64,000 nucleotides of DNA from Synchiropus splendidus. Lineage: Eukaryota; Chordata; Actinopteri; Syngnathiformes; Callionymidae. Positions 45,898 through 56,418 of the stretch are shown piece after piece. How positions within the stretch are numbered: the first letter of the stretch is position 1; every line of letters starts with the position of its first letter. The position numbers and the translations under genes are program-made. The stretch spans positions 20,212,001-20,276,000 of the forward strand of contig NC_071349.1 of assembly GCF_027744825.2 (NCBI RefSeq). Direction: 5' to 3'. The notes below the pieces were generated by a model that saw only the letters and a list, made by a program, of their open reading frames with translations, did no database searches and was not told where the DNA came from.

Positions 45898-47439
45898 AAT
45901 AAGCAGAGCGTAATGTTCACTGTAATTCTCTCATATCACCTTAAAGGTCAGGCTGCTTCTTAGCGTAATAAGGCGGGTAAATATGGCTGACACTGTCTTC
46001 AGTAATTGACTGACTTTATATTATCAGCTGTTTCTAATCAACCTGCCTCCTTCCGCCTCTATTGCTCTTACCCTCTTTCTATTCCTGAGTCAAATCAAAT
46101 CACGGCTAAATTTAATAGGTCACATCTCACACGCTGACGCTTCACAGCTATTCAAGAAAAGACAAAGGAAGCAAACAAGCTGGAAGAAAGTTAGGGAAAG
46201 GTTACGGCTTAATGAGCCACCTGCTGCCATTCCTGGCCGCAGTACTCATCATACAACAACGTTTTTCCGACTAAGTCAAACAGCACAAAACTCAAGAATA
46301 TACATGTACAAGCCTCATTTCTTTCCTTTAAGCTTTCCTTTGATTATGAAAGCGCTGCACGAACAGCAAGCAGCCAAGTGTGAGGTTGCTGCTGCTGCTG
46401 CTGCTCGGCCAGCGACTGGTGTTGGAGGTAAACAAACAGACGGACACCGAGCCGTTTGCTTCAACAACACAAGGCCCCGATGAACTGCATTTGAATATTT
46501 GACCGCTACACATCTGGCTGGGTGAAATGCTCCAGTGAGTGAGCAGCAGTTCATCTCACAGGTGTAGAGTTTGGCCAACACCTCTGGAACCTCAAAGCAA
46601 AGTGAGTGAATGTAGCACTCCTGCAATAGCAATTTCACTTACTCACTTAAATACATCAATTAAAATACAGCAACACACCTGTTCAGAGTTTGTAAACAGT
46701 GATGCTGTGAATGGGTGTGAGCGCATTTCGGCAACAGCAGTGTGGCGCAGCACAGTTGTCTGTCCAGCTACTATGCTTCTCACCTATTTTCGGTGAGGAC
46801 CTGTTGGCCTCCAGCTTGAGCAGCATTAGGAGAATGAGTGTGTCTCTGTGTCCCAGGTGAGTCCATGTCTCCTGGCTTGCCAGTCGAAGCAAAGTTCAGC
46901 TGAGTTAATAACCTGCGAGGCAGCGGTGAGACGGGGGAGATGGAAGCTTTGTGGGACAGAGGAGAGACAGGAGACACGGCCCGTCTGTAGGCAGGTGGGG
47001 AGACAGGAGAGGCAGACCTCCTCAGGGAGAGCGGTGAGACAGGCGAGGTGGACCTCCTCAGGGAGAGGGGTGAGACAGGCGAGACAGACCTTCTCTGAGA
47101 AAGAGGAGGCAGAGGGGAGATGGACTGAGAGCGGGGCAGGGGTGAGGCAGACCTCCTGTGAGAGGCAGGAGATACAAGATGCTGCTGAGAAGCTGTGAGA
47201 AAAGCAGGAGGCAAAAATCAAGACTTGTTCTGAATCTGATCTGACACAATAGAGAACATTACCGAGTGAACTATTCCTCAGGTCCGGACTGGACCTAGGG
47301 CCAAAACCGAGATAGAAGTCATGCACCAACACGGACGCTGCATCACGCCGAGACACAACTCACCTGCTCAAGTCGAGAAGCGTTTGCCTGGCAGGTGAGG
47401 GGAGACGGCGTCGGAGCTCCTCATTCACTTGAGGGTTGG
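36289..47439 (-). CDS. mipol1: Mirror-image polydactyly 1 (coiled-coil protein), partial model
   Basis: Coiled-coil protein of uncertain function, linked by name to a human limb malformation. Minus-strand exons in transcript order: 45592-45657 (LPLLLKELDALRDINKR), 45434-45527, 44558-44684 (KKRDQAMMSRLLRANQERDE), 42341-42374, 42099-42269 (ITAQEMKAVMEERDGSV), 39949-40002 (CKRLEQERMQEKESM) and 37682-37769 all join in phase. An exon ending at 37184 (LSTEKQSLEAEVQRC) joins in phase to the last exon, 36289-36355, which ends LEVLRKKVGTGSLRAVI-like, the MIPOL1 C-terminus. The junction between 37682 and the 37.2-kb exon does not match in phase, so an exon there is missed. Upstream, 47364-47439, 46784-47192 and perhaps 46560-46620 are probable exons. 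Charged heptads predict long coiled coils. MIPOL1 next to foxa1 is conserved across vertebrates. Confidence 0.82.
36356..37183 (-). other. mipol1 last intron
   Basis: No further exon seen. It contains G-rich and GA-rich sequence (36540-36570) and an AT-rich block near 36690-36720 of possible regulatory character. Confidence 0.5.
37770..39948 (-). other. mipol1 intron, 37.8-39.9 kb
   Basis: No exon recognised. A (GGA)n run lies at 38097-38119 and a degraded interspersed-repeat fragment at about 38240-38400. AT-cored sequence at 38700-38850 (CCTAATTAACAC) may be regulatory. Confidence 0.5.
38240..38400. repeat. Fragment of a degraded fish retroposon
   Basis: ATGTCATCAGCAAACATCATGG, preceded by pyrimidine-rich CTCC/CTTC sequence, resembles a dispersed LINE-derived segment of fish genomes. 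Related pieces lie at about 42780-43000 and 49200-49340. Assignment is by recognition only. Confidence 0.35.
42780..43070. repeat. Second fragment of the same retroposon family
   Basis: It contains TCTTGGTCCATGGGGACTGC and ACCTCATATGTCAATCACCA, which continue the segment seen at 38.4 kb. It lies in a mipol1 intron. No open reverse transcriptase frame remains. Confidence 0.4.
44870..45365. mobile_element. Second hAT-like non-autonomous element, in a mipol1 intron
   Basis: It begins with GGGTCAAACTAAAGGCCTGC and GGGCCAAATCTGG, the usual terminal sequence of such elements. Inside, GTTGCAGTGCATTATGAGAG at about 45240-45260 is the reverse complement of a stretch in the 27.3-kb element. The right end may be near CAGGGGTCTGCAGGACTCC at about 45337-45355. 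No coding capacity. Confidence 0.45.
45866..45895. repeat. (CTG)n microsatellite
   Basis: About ten GCT/CTG units in a mipol1 intron. Confidence 0.9.
46784..47192 (-). CDS. mipol1: Probable mipol1 exon with tandem Ser-Pro repeats
   Basis: A 409-nt minus-strand exon with a CTCACAG acceptor and an AG/GTGAGA donor. It encodes at least six copies of a unit close to LSLRRSASPVSP, which is rich in Ser-Pro and Arg-Arg-Ser sites that proline-directed and basophilic kinases could phosphorylate. It ends in leftover phase 2 and would join in phase to a possible 61-nt exon at 46560-46620, then to the exon at 45592-45657. No human MIPOL1 region of this kind comes to mind, so it may be a fish-specific insertion or an alternative exon. 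Confidence 0.5.
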
Positions 47440-50400
47440 CTGCAACACGCAAACACAAATACGAGTGGTTAATCCCGTCATCACGCGCTAACAGGCTCGG
47501 CTCATGAGCAGAACAAACACACTTGATTATCTCGCCCTTGTTAGGGAGTCTTAACCAGACTTTACAGATGACCAATCGCAGCCCGGGACCCAGGTGAAAT
47601 TAAAACAGTCACACTTCCCCGTTTGACATTCCTCCATTTATCCGAGTCAACAAAACACACCGCTGCGTCAAGTGTGTGCCGAGTTTTCAGAAATGAAGCG
47701 TGGCAATTATAGATACGAAGCAATAGGTGGGCATGGAAACCTGAAGTATGTTTGGATGAGCCGTTATCTGTCGCTGTATAAACGCTGTGTGAGCGTTGGA
47801 GTGAATGCCAGTGTGTGAATGAAGGGAACAGTGGAACTCCACGTCCCCTCAACAACAAACAAACAAGTTTTTTTTTTTTAGTGTCTTGTCACAATGTGGT
47901 TCACTCGTCCGCCTCACTCTCACTCTCTATAAACACATTAAGGAGATATTTTTCACTTTCACGTGGATCAATCGAGCATCAATCAGGACGTACTTCTGGT
48001 CTGGAGGTTTGTTCTGGAGCTCATTTGGATTCTAGTCCTGTCGGGTTCTGCCTCCGGTTTCGGCGGAGCTGTCGGACAATCCCGTTTCTTTGAAATACTG
48101 AAACTTTTGTGTCTCTGATCTTCTTGTGGACTCAGAGCTTCTCATTATTCATGTACAATTACAGATGTGATAATGTGCCTAAATCCTCCTAAATGACCGT
48201 TCATGCTTTGCGCTCGCTTTGAAGTCTCGTCAAAGATGGAAAATCTGCAGAAAAAAGGGAAAAAGCAAAGGCCAATCAGGGGCCCAATCTAAGTCAACCA
48301 ATGAGGGAGGAGGGGAGGTGCGGACCCCCCCGCTCATGTAATATCAACTCAAGTCCATTAATTTTTTAAGCTGTATTTAATACATTTTGTGCAGCACGGA
48401 GAGCAGAAAGTTTGGTGTGCGGCGTGTTCCAGCTGACTCCATGAATATTAATGACGGCGTCGGCCTGATTAAATGAGCTTCAACTCAAATCCAACACAAT
48501 CCGGCTCTGATCCGCCCCGCCGCGCCGCTGCCATCGCCACTCGCATGAATTTAGATACCAACATTAAGCAGCCAAGAGCAGCAACTTAAAGAACACACAC
48601 ACACACACAGTAAATACGGAGGCCAGTTTTCTGGAGCGTCACTCAAGTTATAGCGTTATAGCAACAGTTGAGATTCCCCTAAAAACACAGGTGGCACTTC
48701 ACCTGGATGACAATGAAGGACAGCATTCGACTCAAACTCCAAGATCCTGCGACGTACATCGCATGATCCACTGCAGTCCCATTCTGCTGAATTGACATGG
48801 TCAATGTGACTCATTTTGAATCCATCTCCAAGGTCAGAGTCTGATTCTGTTAAGGTTTCGGCACCATCCTTTGCACAGATGGTGGATAAGTAAGAATGTG
48901 GCCGACTGTGCCTCCACAAGCTACTTTTAATTCATTTCTATCAACTTTGATAGAAATTTTAATACATGTTATGCGAGCTAATTCCATTGTCATAAAATTC
49001 TTGGGTATCACACTGATCTCTGCTTCTGATTGTGGCCTAGGATCTGGAGAGCTTTGAACTCTGGCTCAGCTCTTAATCCTGCACGTTGAGATGTTCGTGG
49101 ATCTTCCATCAGGTTTGTGAGTGACAACTGACACAAATGAGAAAAGGTCAATGTTTCAGGCAGTTAACACTGCACAGTGAAGTTCTTCTTCAGCCTCCTC
49201 CACCCTGACCTATGGTGACCATCCTCTGGTAGCAACTATCCTCATCCTGTCCTCATCCATCATGAAGCTCACTAGTTGTCTCCCTCTTTCTTCATCTCCA
49301 ACGTTCTTGGTCCTACACTGTCCTCATCCCTCATGCGTCCAAACAATCTTTCTGAGCCACATCAAAACTGAGTTTTTATGAATGATGAGACTAGAAACTA
49401 CTGACATTGGTTGCCCCTCACGTGACCTCAGGTTCAGGGGTCACCGCAGCGGACGAGACTGACTCTCACGTCAACAGTAACCTGTATTGATTCCTGAATC
49501 ATGTGGTTTCTTCGCTGTTTGCGTGAGTGGGGTGTGTAGTTTAGTTTGGCTCAGACTAACATAATAATAACCAGCATCTCTTCAGATACAGCGATGACAG
49601 AGGAGACTGAACACTCATATAGTACAGGTGTCGATTTCTGCAGCCCATATGTATAACATCTGAATTTGCCACAGCAAAAAGACAACAAACGTTGAAATGA
49701 AACATTTTAACCATTTCTATACACAAGATTTAGAGGGTGTTTGCATGTCTGTTTCTTCAACGCAGCTCATGGTAAACACAAACAAGCATCTAAAGCAAAC
49801 AGAGCAGGCTGCTGCCACATAAGCAGGATCCATGAGGGGACATTAGCAACACTGACGTGACACACTGTACGTGTGTGACTGGGTTCTATAGCAGACATGT
49901 CGACATTTTGAGACGATAACTCGGGACAGACATGGGACTGGTAACATGGTGTGCATAGAATTGAAAATATCTGGGAGAAATGACAAGGGACGGTGCTGAA
50001 TGGTGTGAATATGGACCCTGACATTAGTGTTCTGTGATTTGAAACGTATTATTTTGCATTAATGGACAGTTCCATCTATCACTCTGCTTATCAGAGACGG
50101 GGTCACGGGGGCGGCAGCCACACTACAGTGGCCCAGACAGTCGTTTTTCAACATCACAAACACTGCGCTTGAGCATAAGTGGCCCACAAGAGCACCAAGT
50201 GACCAGAGGACACTGGCAGCTCCAGCCGGCTACATGACACCACACATCATGGTATGTTGGAAAAGCACTTCTGATCGTTATATAATCACTGTTGTTTTGG
50301 AGACCAAGTGTGAACGACACCCACACACACCCACACATACCCACACACACACTAGATTAAAATATCAGAGACAAAGGAAGAGAGTGAATGAAGGAGCGAG

Positions 50401-50457
50401 GGAGAAGACAGTCGTGTGAACGGGCTTTAATCTGCAGTGTGGGTGGTCCTCCCCCCC

Positions 50458-50458
<1 letters not shown>

Positions 50459-50494
<36 letters not shown>
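50459..50494. repeat. (CA)n microsatellite
   Basis: About 18 CA units following a short C run. Confidence 0.95.
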
Positions 50495-50497
<3 letters not shown>

Positions 50498-52526
50498 TTC
50501 TGTTGTCGATCAGGGTGGCCTACTAACTCTATTTGGACAACCTATTCATATCTGTGTGGTGGAATGTGCGTGTGCGTGCGTGCAGCAGCTGCTTAAAGTG
50601 CACGACTTATTGGTTCACAACAGACGCTTTGATCAACATTGTTTTGTCGGCCTAATGAATATTATTAACGTGGCCTGCAGGAGGTGCTGGTCCTCCCTGC
50701 AACATGATGGACTTGACCTGCTGTCAGAATCATGTTTGTTATGAGTGACACACTCGCTCATACACACTCGCTCATACACACACACTCAAGTGTGTGCATC
50801 GTGACGTTTTGGAGTCAGAAAGGTAAAGATGCACCATCCAGCTCGTACAATGCGGCTCTGCTAGTCTGTGGCAGTTTGTGTGCCAGTGTGTGGTGCTGCT
50901 GGTTTGTCTTCGATCCAAGTGAGACTTGATGACAGATGACGGATTATCTCGGCAGCTTAATCAAGACTCACTGTTTCCACTTGCTGCAGAAACAACAGAA
51001 AACATCATTATGCCACGAAATGTCTGCGGAAACATATTTGGAATTTCCATAATTCAAGGTCGCACACACCAAGACAAAGCCACTTAATAAAGAAAGAAAT
51101 AACTAGAGATGTTTGTAAGAGGCAGAATTGATCAAGTGAAGTCAGATGGTAACATGACCTCTGATATATGCAAGCACAAGCACTTTGAAATGAAAATGTG
51201 TTGATCATTCGGAAGAGTAATATCTTCTGACCTTAGAATAATTCTCAAAGAGACAGAATTTAATAATGAATGGAGAAAACTGTAATGTGTACGGTTTCCT
51301 TCATGCCCACCGGGTGCTCCAGTTACTTCCTGAGACTGATAGTTACGTTCCAAAGCCTCCCCTCTCTAAACTTATACACTTAAAAATACAAAATGCTACT
51401 AGTGAATTTTTTTTTCTCCATTATTCCAATTGACAATAAATGAAGACACAAGTATCCAAAATCAACTGTAACCGAGCCACTGTACGAGCTATCCGAGTAC
51501 TGATGACACACAGATATTTAAAAAATACTATATAAATATTTTGATAAATACATTTGGCATGTAACAATTTATTTATTCATTTAATGAATAAAAAGAAACC
51601 AAAACAAAATCAATAAACGATATCATTTAAAAAACGACAACTAAAGGGTTCTCTTGCATAGTGACTTGAAAAATGAAAACAAAATGTACACATATCTATG
51701 TCAACAAACATGCTGGAACCATCAGCAGCAACTATATGCTAACAGGATAAATCCACTCAGGCTGTCAGATTTTTTTTCAGATGCTAAAATAATGTATTGA
51801 CATTTTAAAATAAACAATAACAGCCCCATGACACAGGAGATCTAAACAGAGAGGATTATGGGAAAATGTTGACTTAGCTCTCCAGCCATTTTGATCCTCT
51901 GTGTTAACATCCAGCTTCATTAAAGGAAAGTCAAACTCCAAATTTACTGAAATCCTCCAGAGTGATTTACACAACAGATTACAGAGGACACAGCCGACCA
52001 TGTTGGATCCGCTGATGACCAGATTACGAGCCGTACAATGGGAGCCGACCACAAGTTCAGTTACTGCCGAACCGTACAGTCAGCAGGCAGCTCACTTCAG
52101 TCACTGGACTTAACACAGGTTCAGAGTGTGGAAACAGGTTCCCGAACAAATCTAATCCAAACAAAATGTGTCTTGGATTTTCAGAGCTAAAATTATTTTT
52201 ATGTACATGTTTTCCTCATAATATTGCTTTTTAAAACATATTACTGGGAGTCTTCAGAATTTTTGCAAATATTTTCAACTAATTTAGCATACATTATTTC
52301 TTATTATACCTTTTATTTCACTCCACAAAAATGTAATCATTAGAACCTCTGAATTATTTGATGATTATTTGACCTTGGTTTTGATCACGTCTCTTTTATG
52401 TCATTCTTTGCAGTTTTTTTCTGAAATATTGTGTCACTTTTTCCCTGATAGATCTTTTTTTTTTTTTTAATTTAGAGAAAATGAATCGATCATTGCCATC
52501 TTAAAACTTTTGACGGTGCTTGCGAC

Positions 52527-52560
52527 GTGACCCGCACGAGCCGTGCGGGTCACCGTTTTT
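52527..52560. repeat. Perfect 12-bp hairpin with 3-base loop and T tract
   Basis: GTGACCCGCACG and CGTGCGGGTCAC, separated by AGC, form a perfect GC-rich stem. A T5 run begins two bases after the stem. It lies in AT-rich intronic or intergenic sequence. Confidence 0.8.
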
Positions 52561-52702
52561 AGCACTACATCGCCATCTGGTGGAGAAAGAGAAGCTTTCT
52601 CACGCCAGAGAAACTCAGCTCCTGTTTACGGGGCTATTGGAGTGTAATTATGATGGATGGTTTGGATCCAAGTGGAATGGAGCTGCTGGTGTCTTCCATT
52701 AC

Positions 52703-53246
52703 CTGTGTACATGTCAACTAGGGAGTCTCTCAGCTCTTTGCTGGGCGTCCATGGCTCCTCTAGATTCTCTAAACTGCTTTCTCTGAAAACAAACACAGGC
52801 TCACATCAGATTAACTTGCTCTACATTAGTCTTGCATATCAACACGGAGTCGAGTGGGAGGTCAGCAAAGAACATCACACGGACAGTGTCTACAGGCGGT
52901 TGGGCTCGTGCGCAGAATTTACCCTTCCATTAGCACCAATAATAATCACAATGTGGCTGGTAGAACAACTTCACATTCAGGAGACAGAGAGTTCGGAAAG
53001 ACATAAACACAGCTCCATGCAGCCTTTTGCCACGACTCAGGTCTGACAGTAGGAGACCATGGCCAAAGAAGAGATAAGACCATTCATGATAGAAAATCTT
53101 CAAAACAATATCGTTCAGGTTTGGCACTAAACGTCTTACTTGTTAATGAGCTGCAGCTCCAAGTTGTACATCTTTCTCCTGACTCTCTGAAGAGCAAACT
53201 CAACATCTGCAGCTCTACTCTTGGATGCCATCAACTCAACGTTACC
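52703..53246 (-). CDS. Two linked coding exons of a coiled-coil protein, possibly the mipol1 N-terminus
   Basis: Minus-strand exons 53140-53246 and 52703-52782 have good splice sites and join in phase. A start ATG at 53231-53229 gives MASKSRAADVEFALQRV, then LELQLINKESSLENLEE and WTPSKELRDSLVDMYT. The first part is charged and helical. The donor at 52703 leaves one base, which fits the two-base lead of the probable mipol1 exon at 47364-47439. So these may be the 5' coding exons of mipol1 in fish. No match to the human MIPOL1 N-terminus is apparent, so a separate small gene remains possible. Confidence 0.55.
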
Positions 53247-53933
53247 CTGAGAATCCAACCCAGCGTCTCCACGGCAACCATGCCTAAACTACAGCACTTC
53301 CAGGTCAGGCAGACCAGCACGACACGTGATTGGCTGACGTGAAACACTCAGGTGTGAGAGGGTAAAATATGGATGAGCTGACAATATCAGGTGTCCGGTC
53401 AGGTGAGGGAGGAGGATGATCAGGAGTGAGGGGTAGATAAAAACAACATGATGAAGTAGTTCAGATGGCAGAGGAAGCCCACCACTCCAGAACATTATCT
53501 CAAGTAATGCAATATCTCTGCCCACTAAAATGACCACATGAAGGTCGCGTGCCATTCATTTCTTTTCATTATTAGGGACCCAGATGGTCCCCAAAATAGA
53601 TGTTTTTTCCCCCCATATGAAAACGGCTTGCAGCAGAGTAGACAAAGTTATCACGTAATAAGACCATGTCCGGAAAGGTATTGAACAAGCATTGTGATGG
53701 CGACAATAAGGAGGCCAGTCATGACCACGAAACCTTTCAAAGGTAACTCTATAGTGCTTTCCCCAGATTACTGTCAGACAAGACCAGCCATGGTTTCCAT
53801 ATCTAATCTAATCTAATACCAGCACCAGCATTTGGACACGAAGAGGCCAGAAAGCTCCTGACGGAGATGAAGGCATGAGATCACAAACACAGAGCAAGAG
53901 AACACAGTGACACTACTGAAATGTCAACAGGGA
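53247..53933. other. Intergenic between the coiled-coil exons and the glutaredoxin-like gene
   Basis: No exon recognised. TTTATT at 53934-53939, just right of this stretch, is the minus-strand polyadenylation signal of the glutaredoxin-like gene. Confidence 0.5.
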
Positions 53934-53977
53934 TTTATTCATTGACATATTTAAAGACTCGGCTACAGGAGCAGTGA

Positions 53978-54624
53978 TCATGACTGAGGCGATTTGCTTT
54001 CCTCTTCCTGCAGCAGCTTCTCTAGCAGGTCCACGTCCACGCGATGTTTCATGATGAAACGCCCGTTCAGGTGGAAGACGGGAATGTCCCACTTGTACTT
54101 GTCAAACCAGCCCCTATTCTCTGGACGACTGATGTCCACTTGTGTGAAGACAAACTGACAAACGTGAGACAGTGAAGTGAAGATTAAAACATTAAGGATA
54201 ACGTGAGGATAAACATGACTCACTCTGTGTTTGTACGGTTGCAAAACCTCTTTAGCGTCATCACAGAGAGAACACGGATCCTAAAAAAACAAACAAAAAA
54301 AACTTCCATTACTTCATGCGACGATGCTGCCATATATGACTGTGATTAAAGTCCATTTCACAAATATGATGACATCACAGACGGCTGGCATGATTAAAAA
54401 GCCTATTAATATGAGGGGTGCCATGCTCGCTAAACAAATGTGTGATCAGTGTTGCATAACATGCTGTTAATCAAGCACAAGTGATACACAAAGCACAGAT
54501 GTGTTGTGCGATGACTTGATGGCACACAACAGTCAGTTACCTTGGTGTACAAAGTGAGCACAGGCAAGTGGCGCCGGCAGTAAAGTCTGACTGACTGCCA
54601 AGCGCAACTCTGGATGATAAACAT
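53978..54624 (-). CDS. c5orf63: Glutaredoxin-like protein, C5orf63 (YDR286C-type) homologue
   Basis: Small thioredoxin-fold protein of the DUF836/glutaredoxin-like family; its cellular role is not established. Three exons, 54541-54624, 54224-54280 and 53978-54154, join in phase to 105 residues. The first strand HLPVLTLYTK leads into DPCSLCDDAKEVL, a CxxC redox motif. FTQVDISRPENRGWFDKY and the cis-proline segment DIPVFHLNG follow. A short basic N-terminus (MFIIQSCAWQSVRLYCRR) could be a mitochondrial targeting signal; this is inference. A non-coding first exon likely ends at the donor next to 55261, about 640 bases upstream, and splices to the pyrimidine-rich acceptor before 54630. The family is recognised with confidence; the symbol is that of the human homologue. 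Confidence 0.88.
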
Positions 54625-55129
54625 GTTAGTCTGGGACAGAGAGAGAGAGAGAGACAGGGGGTCAGTTACTGACCTAAGGGAGGGGTGGCAGGCGGGACCT
54701 TGATGTCCTCTTCTGGAGTCTCTTCTCTGCATGTATTTCCACGTCAAACGGATGAAACGGCGACGCAAAACCAGACGGAAATGACATGTCCTCCGCTTCA
54801 CCACTAGATGGAGCACCAGGGCCAACCTTGGCTTCTGCTTCCAGTACACGTTCGCGAACGGAATTGAGGATGTTTTACTTCTCTCCGTGCGAGTGTGTTC
54901 TCCCCCGGGACACGACTGAACACTGGTATAATGCAGACCCACATGAATGCAACATATCGACACCCTTTTTGTCTTGAAAGTACTCCACTCACGCACCATT
55001 CTTCTCAACTGACAAGGCGCGTGCACGCGCATACCTGCCACAGTCTTGTGACAAAATAACTCACTCTCCACTGTTCGGCCGAGAGCGTCAATGCGGCAGT
55101 TTGTGCCAATCAATGTTGTTGATACAAAC

Positions 55130-55420
55130 GTAACCTTTTCTCGCGAGCCAGGTAAAGTTCAATGACACCTGTTCTCCCCAGCGTTAACCTGTTAGCCGGT
55201 TAGCTCCTCGGTAAAGTAGCCAAAACTACCCACGCCGTCACTGGGCCTCGGTAAACTCACCAACAAAGCCTCCCGACGACTCGCGGTTCCGCTCAGATCC
55301 ACAGAACACGGTCGTTAAGACGTTACATTCACTTCACAAAAGTGCCTTCGAACAGAGCGAAAGAAAACATTGGAGCTCCCCTTCGGAGGTATGCGCTTCT
55401 TCTTCTACGGTGTTTCCGTA
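55130..55420 (-). promoter_or_regulatory. Probable promoter and non-coding exon of the glutaredoxin-like gene
   Basis: CpG-containing sequence. On the minus strand, GCTTTGTTG is followed by GTGAGTTTAC (donor at 55260-55259), which fits the end of a 5' untranslated exon. The exon start, near 55350, is estimated. Confidence 0.45.
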
Positions 55421-56418
55421 GTTCATCTGTCACAGTGCGCCACCAGCGCGCCGGAGGTCCACCTCTGTTTCATTGCAATAAAAGTGGCAGTATCATCACT
55501 CATGTACCATTTTATAAACACCTGAGGTACTAGTTATACTGCAGTTAGCGTGACACAAACTGCGCGAAAACCTCAAGTCAATATTAAAATCATGATTTTT
55601 GATTCAAGCTTCTCACAGTATTTAGCCCATCAACTTGGAAGAAAAAAGATGTGTTTGTGTTTTTCGTTTTAATTTCACACTCGAACATTCAAACTGTGCC
55701 GACAAATCAAAAAATAATATTTCTGACACTGAAGAACTCCCAGGGGCCACAGAGGAGCGCCGGAACTTCTACGACTACTGTTAGACAATTACAGTGGTTG
55801 TAAACGTAATTCAACAAAGTTAGTAACTTGATGATGTTTTAAAGCTTTATAAATGCTTTGTATGGAACAAAACACAATTTTGGCTTCATTTTATTTAAAT
55901 ATGAATAAATATCATGTGTCAGGCTGATGTGATCTGTTGTGCAGCCCTTGGAAACATTTCAATAAATGAGACAAACACAGCAAAAAAGAGGATTCCCTCC
56001 CTCCCCCACAAACTAGAGCAAAAAGTAGGTTTAACATGTTTTCTGATATAAAATACCTTTACAACTCTAACTGCAAAGATTAGTCTGAACAATCCACACA
56101 TCTGGTACTAGTGCTACCTGAGCTCCTCTGTGGCGTCGTCGGCTTTCCAAGCGTGTGGTGGAAAACGGGTTATAAACAGAAGGAGGAGCGATGCACAGCA
56201 TCAGTAATGAGCAGCAACAATGTCCTGGCACTTGTGCTCTCAGAGGTGTCGCCGTGTTATTTCCACGCTAACACTGATCCATAGACACTTGCACGTGAAC
56301 AACCCTATGCAGTCCGTCCTCAGGTTGAGCGAAGTGCACGCCGCCTCTCGGCTGCTCCCTGGTTCCCTCTGCCGAGCGCAGGCACGTGAGCTGGATACAC
56401 AACAGCAAGACGCAGCGT
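55421..56418. other. Intergenic and traf3 3' untranslated region
   Basis: No exon recognised. TTTATT at 55890-55895 is a minus-strand AATAAA and could end the traf3 transcript about 520 bases after its stop codon. Confidence 0.5.

Larger units (their letters stand above)
47440..52702. other. Long non-coding stretch, probably a mipol1 intron
   Basis: No secure exon. A 51-nt minus-strand segment at 51311-51361 could be one, since its phase fits its neighbours, but its acceptor is weak. AT-rich, homeodomain-motif-rich sequence at 48230-48600 looks like a conserved non-coding element. A CA repeat lies at 50459-50494 and a degraded retroposon piece at 49200-49340. Confidence 0.5.

Noticed and set aside
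46560..46620. A 61-nt minus-strand segment that restores phase in mipol1
   Set aside because: Phase fits on both sides, but the acceptor has no pyrimidine tract and the encoded residues show no coiled-coil character. It is mentioned only as possible.
47263..47337. A possible minus-strand mipol1 exon (DFYLGFGPRSSPDLRNSS)
   Set aside because: It joins in phase to 46784-47192, but only 26 bases separate it from the stronger exon at 47364-47439, too short for an intron. It was left out of the model.
51311..51361. A 51-nt minus-strand segment (EALERNYQSQEVTGAP)
   Set aside because: The phase is compatible with neighbours, but the acceptor region is purine-rich and weak.
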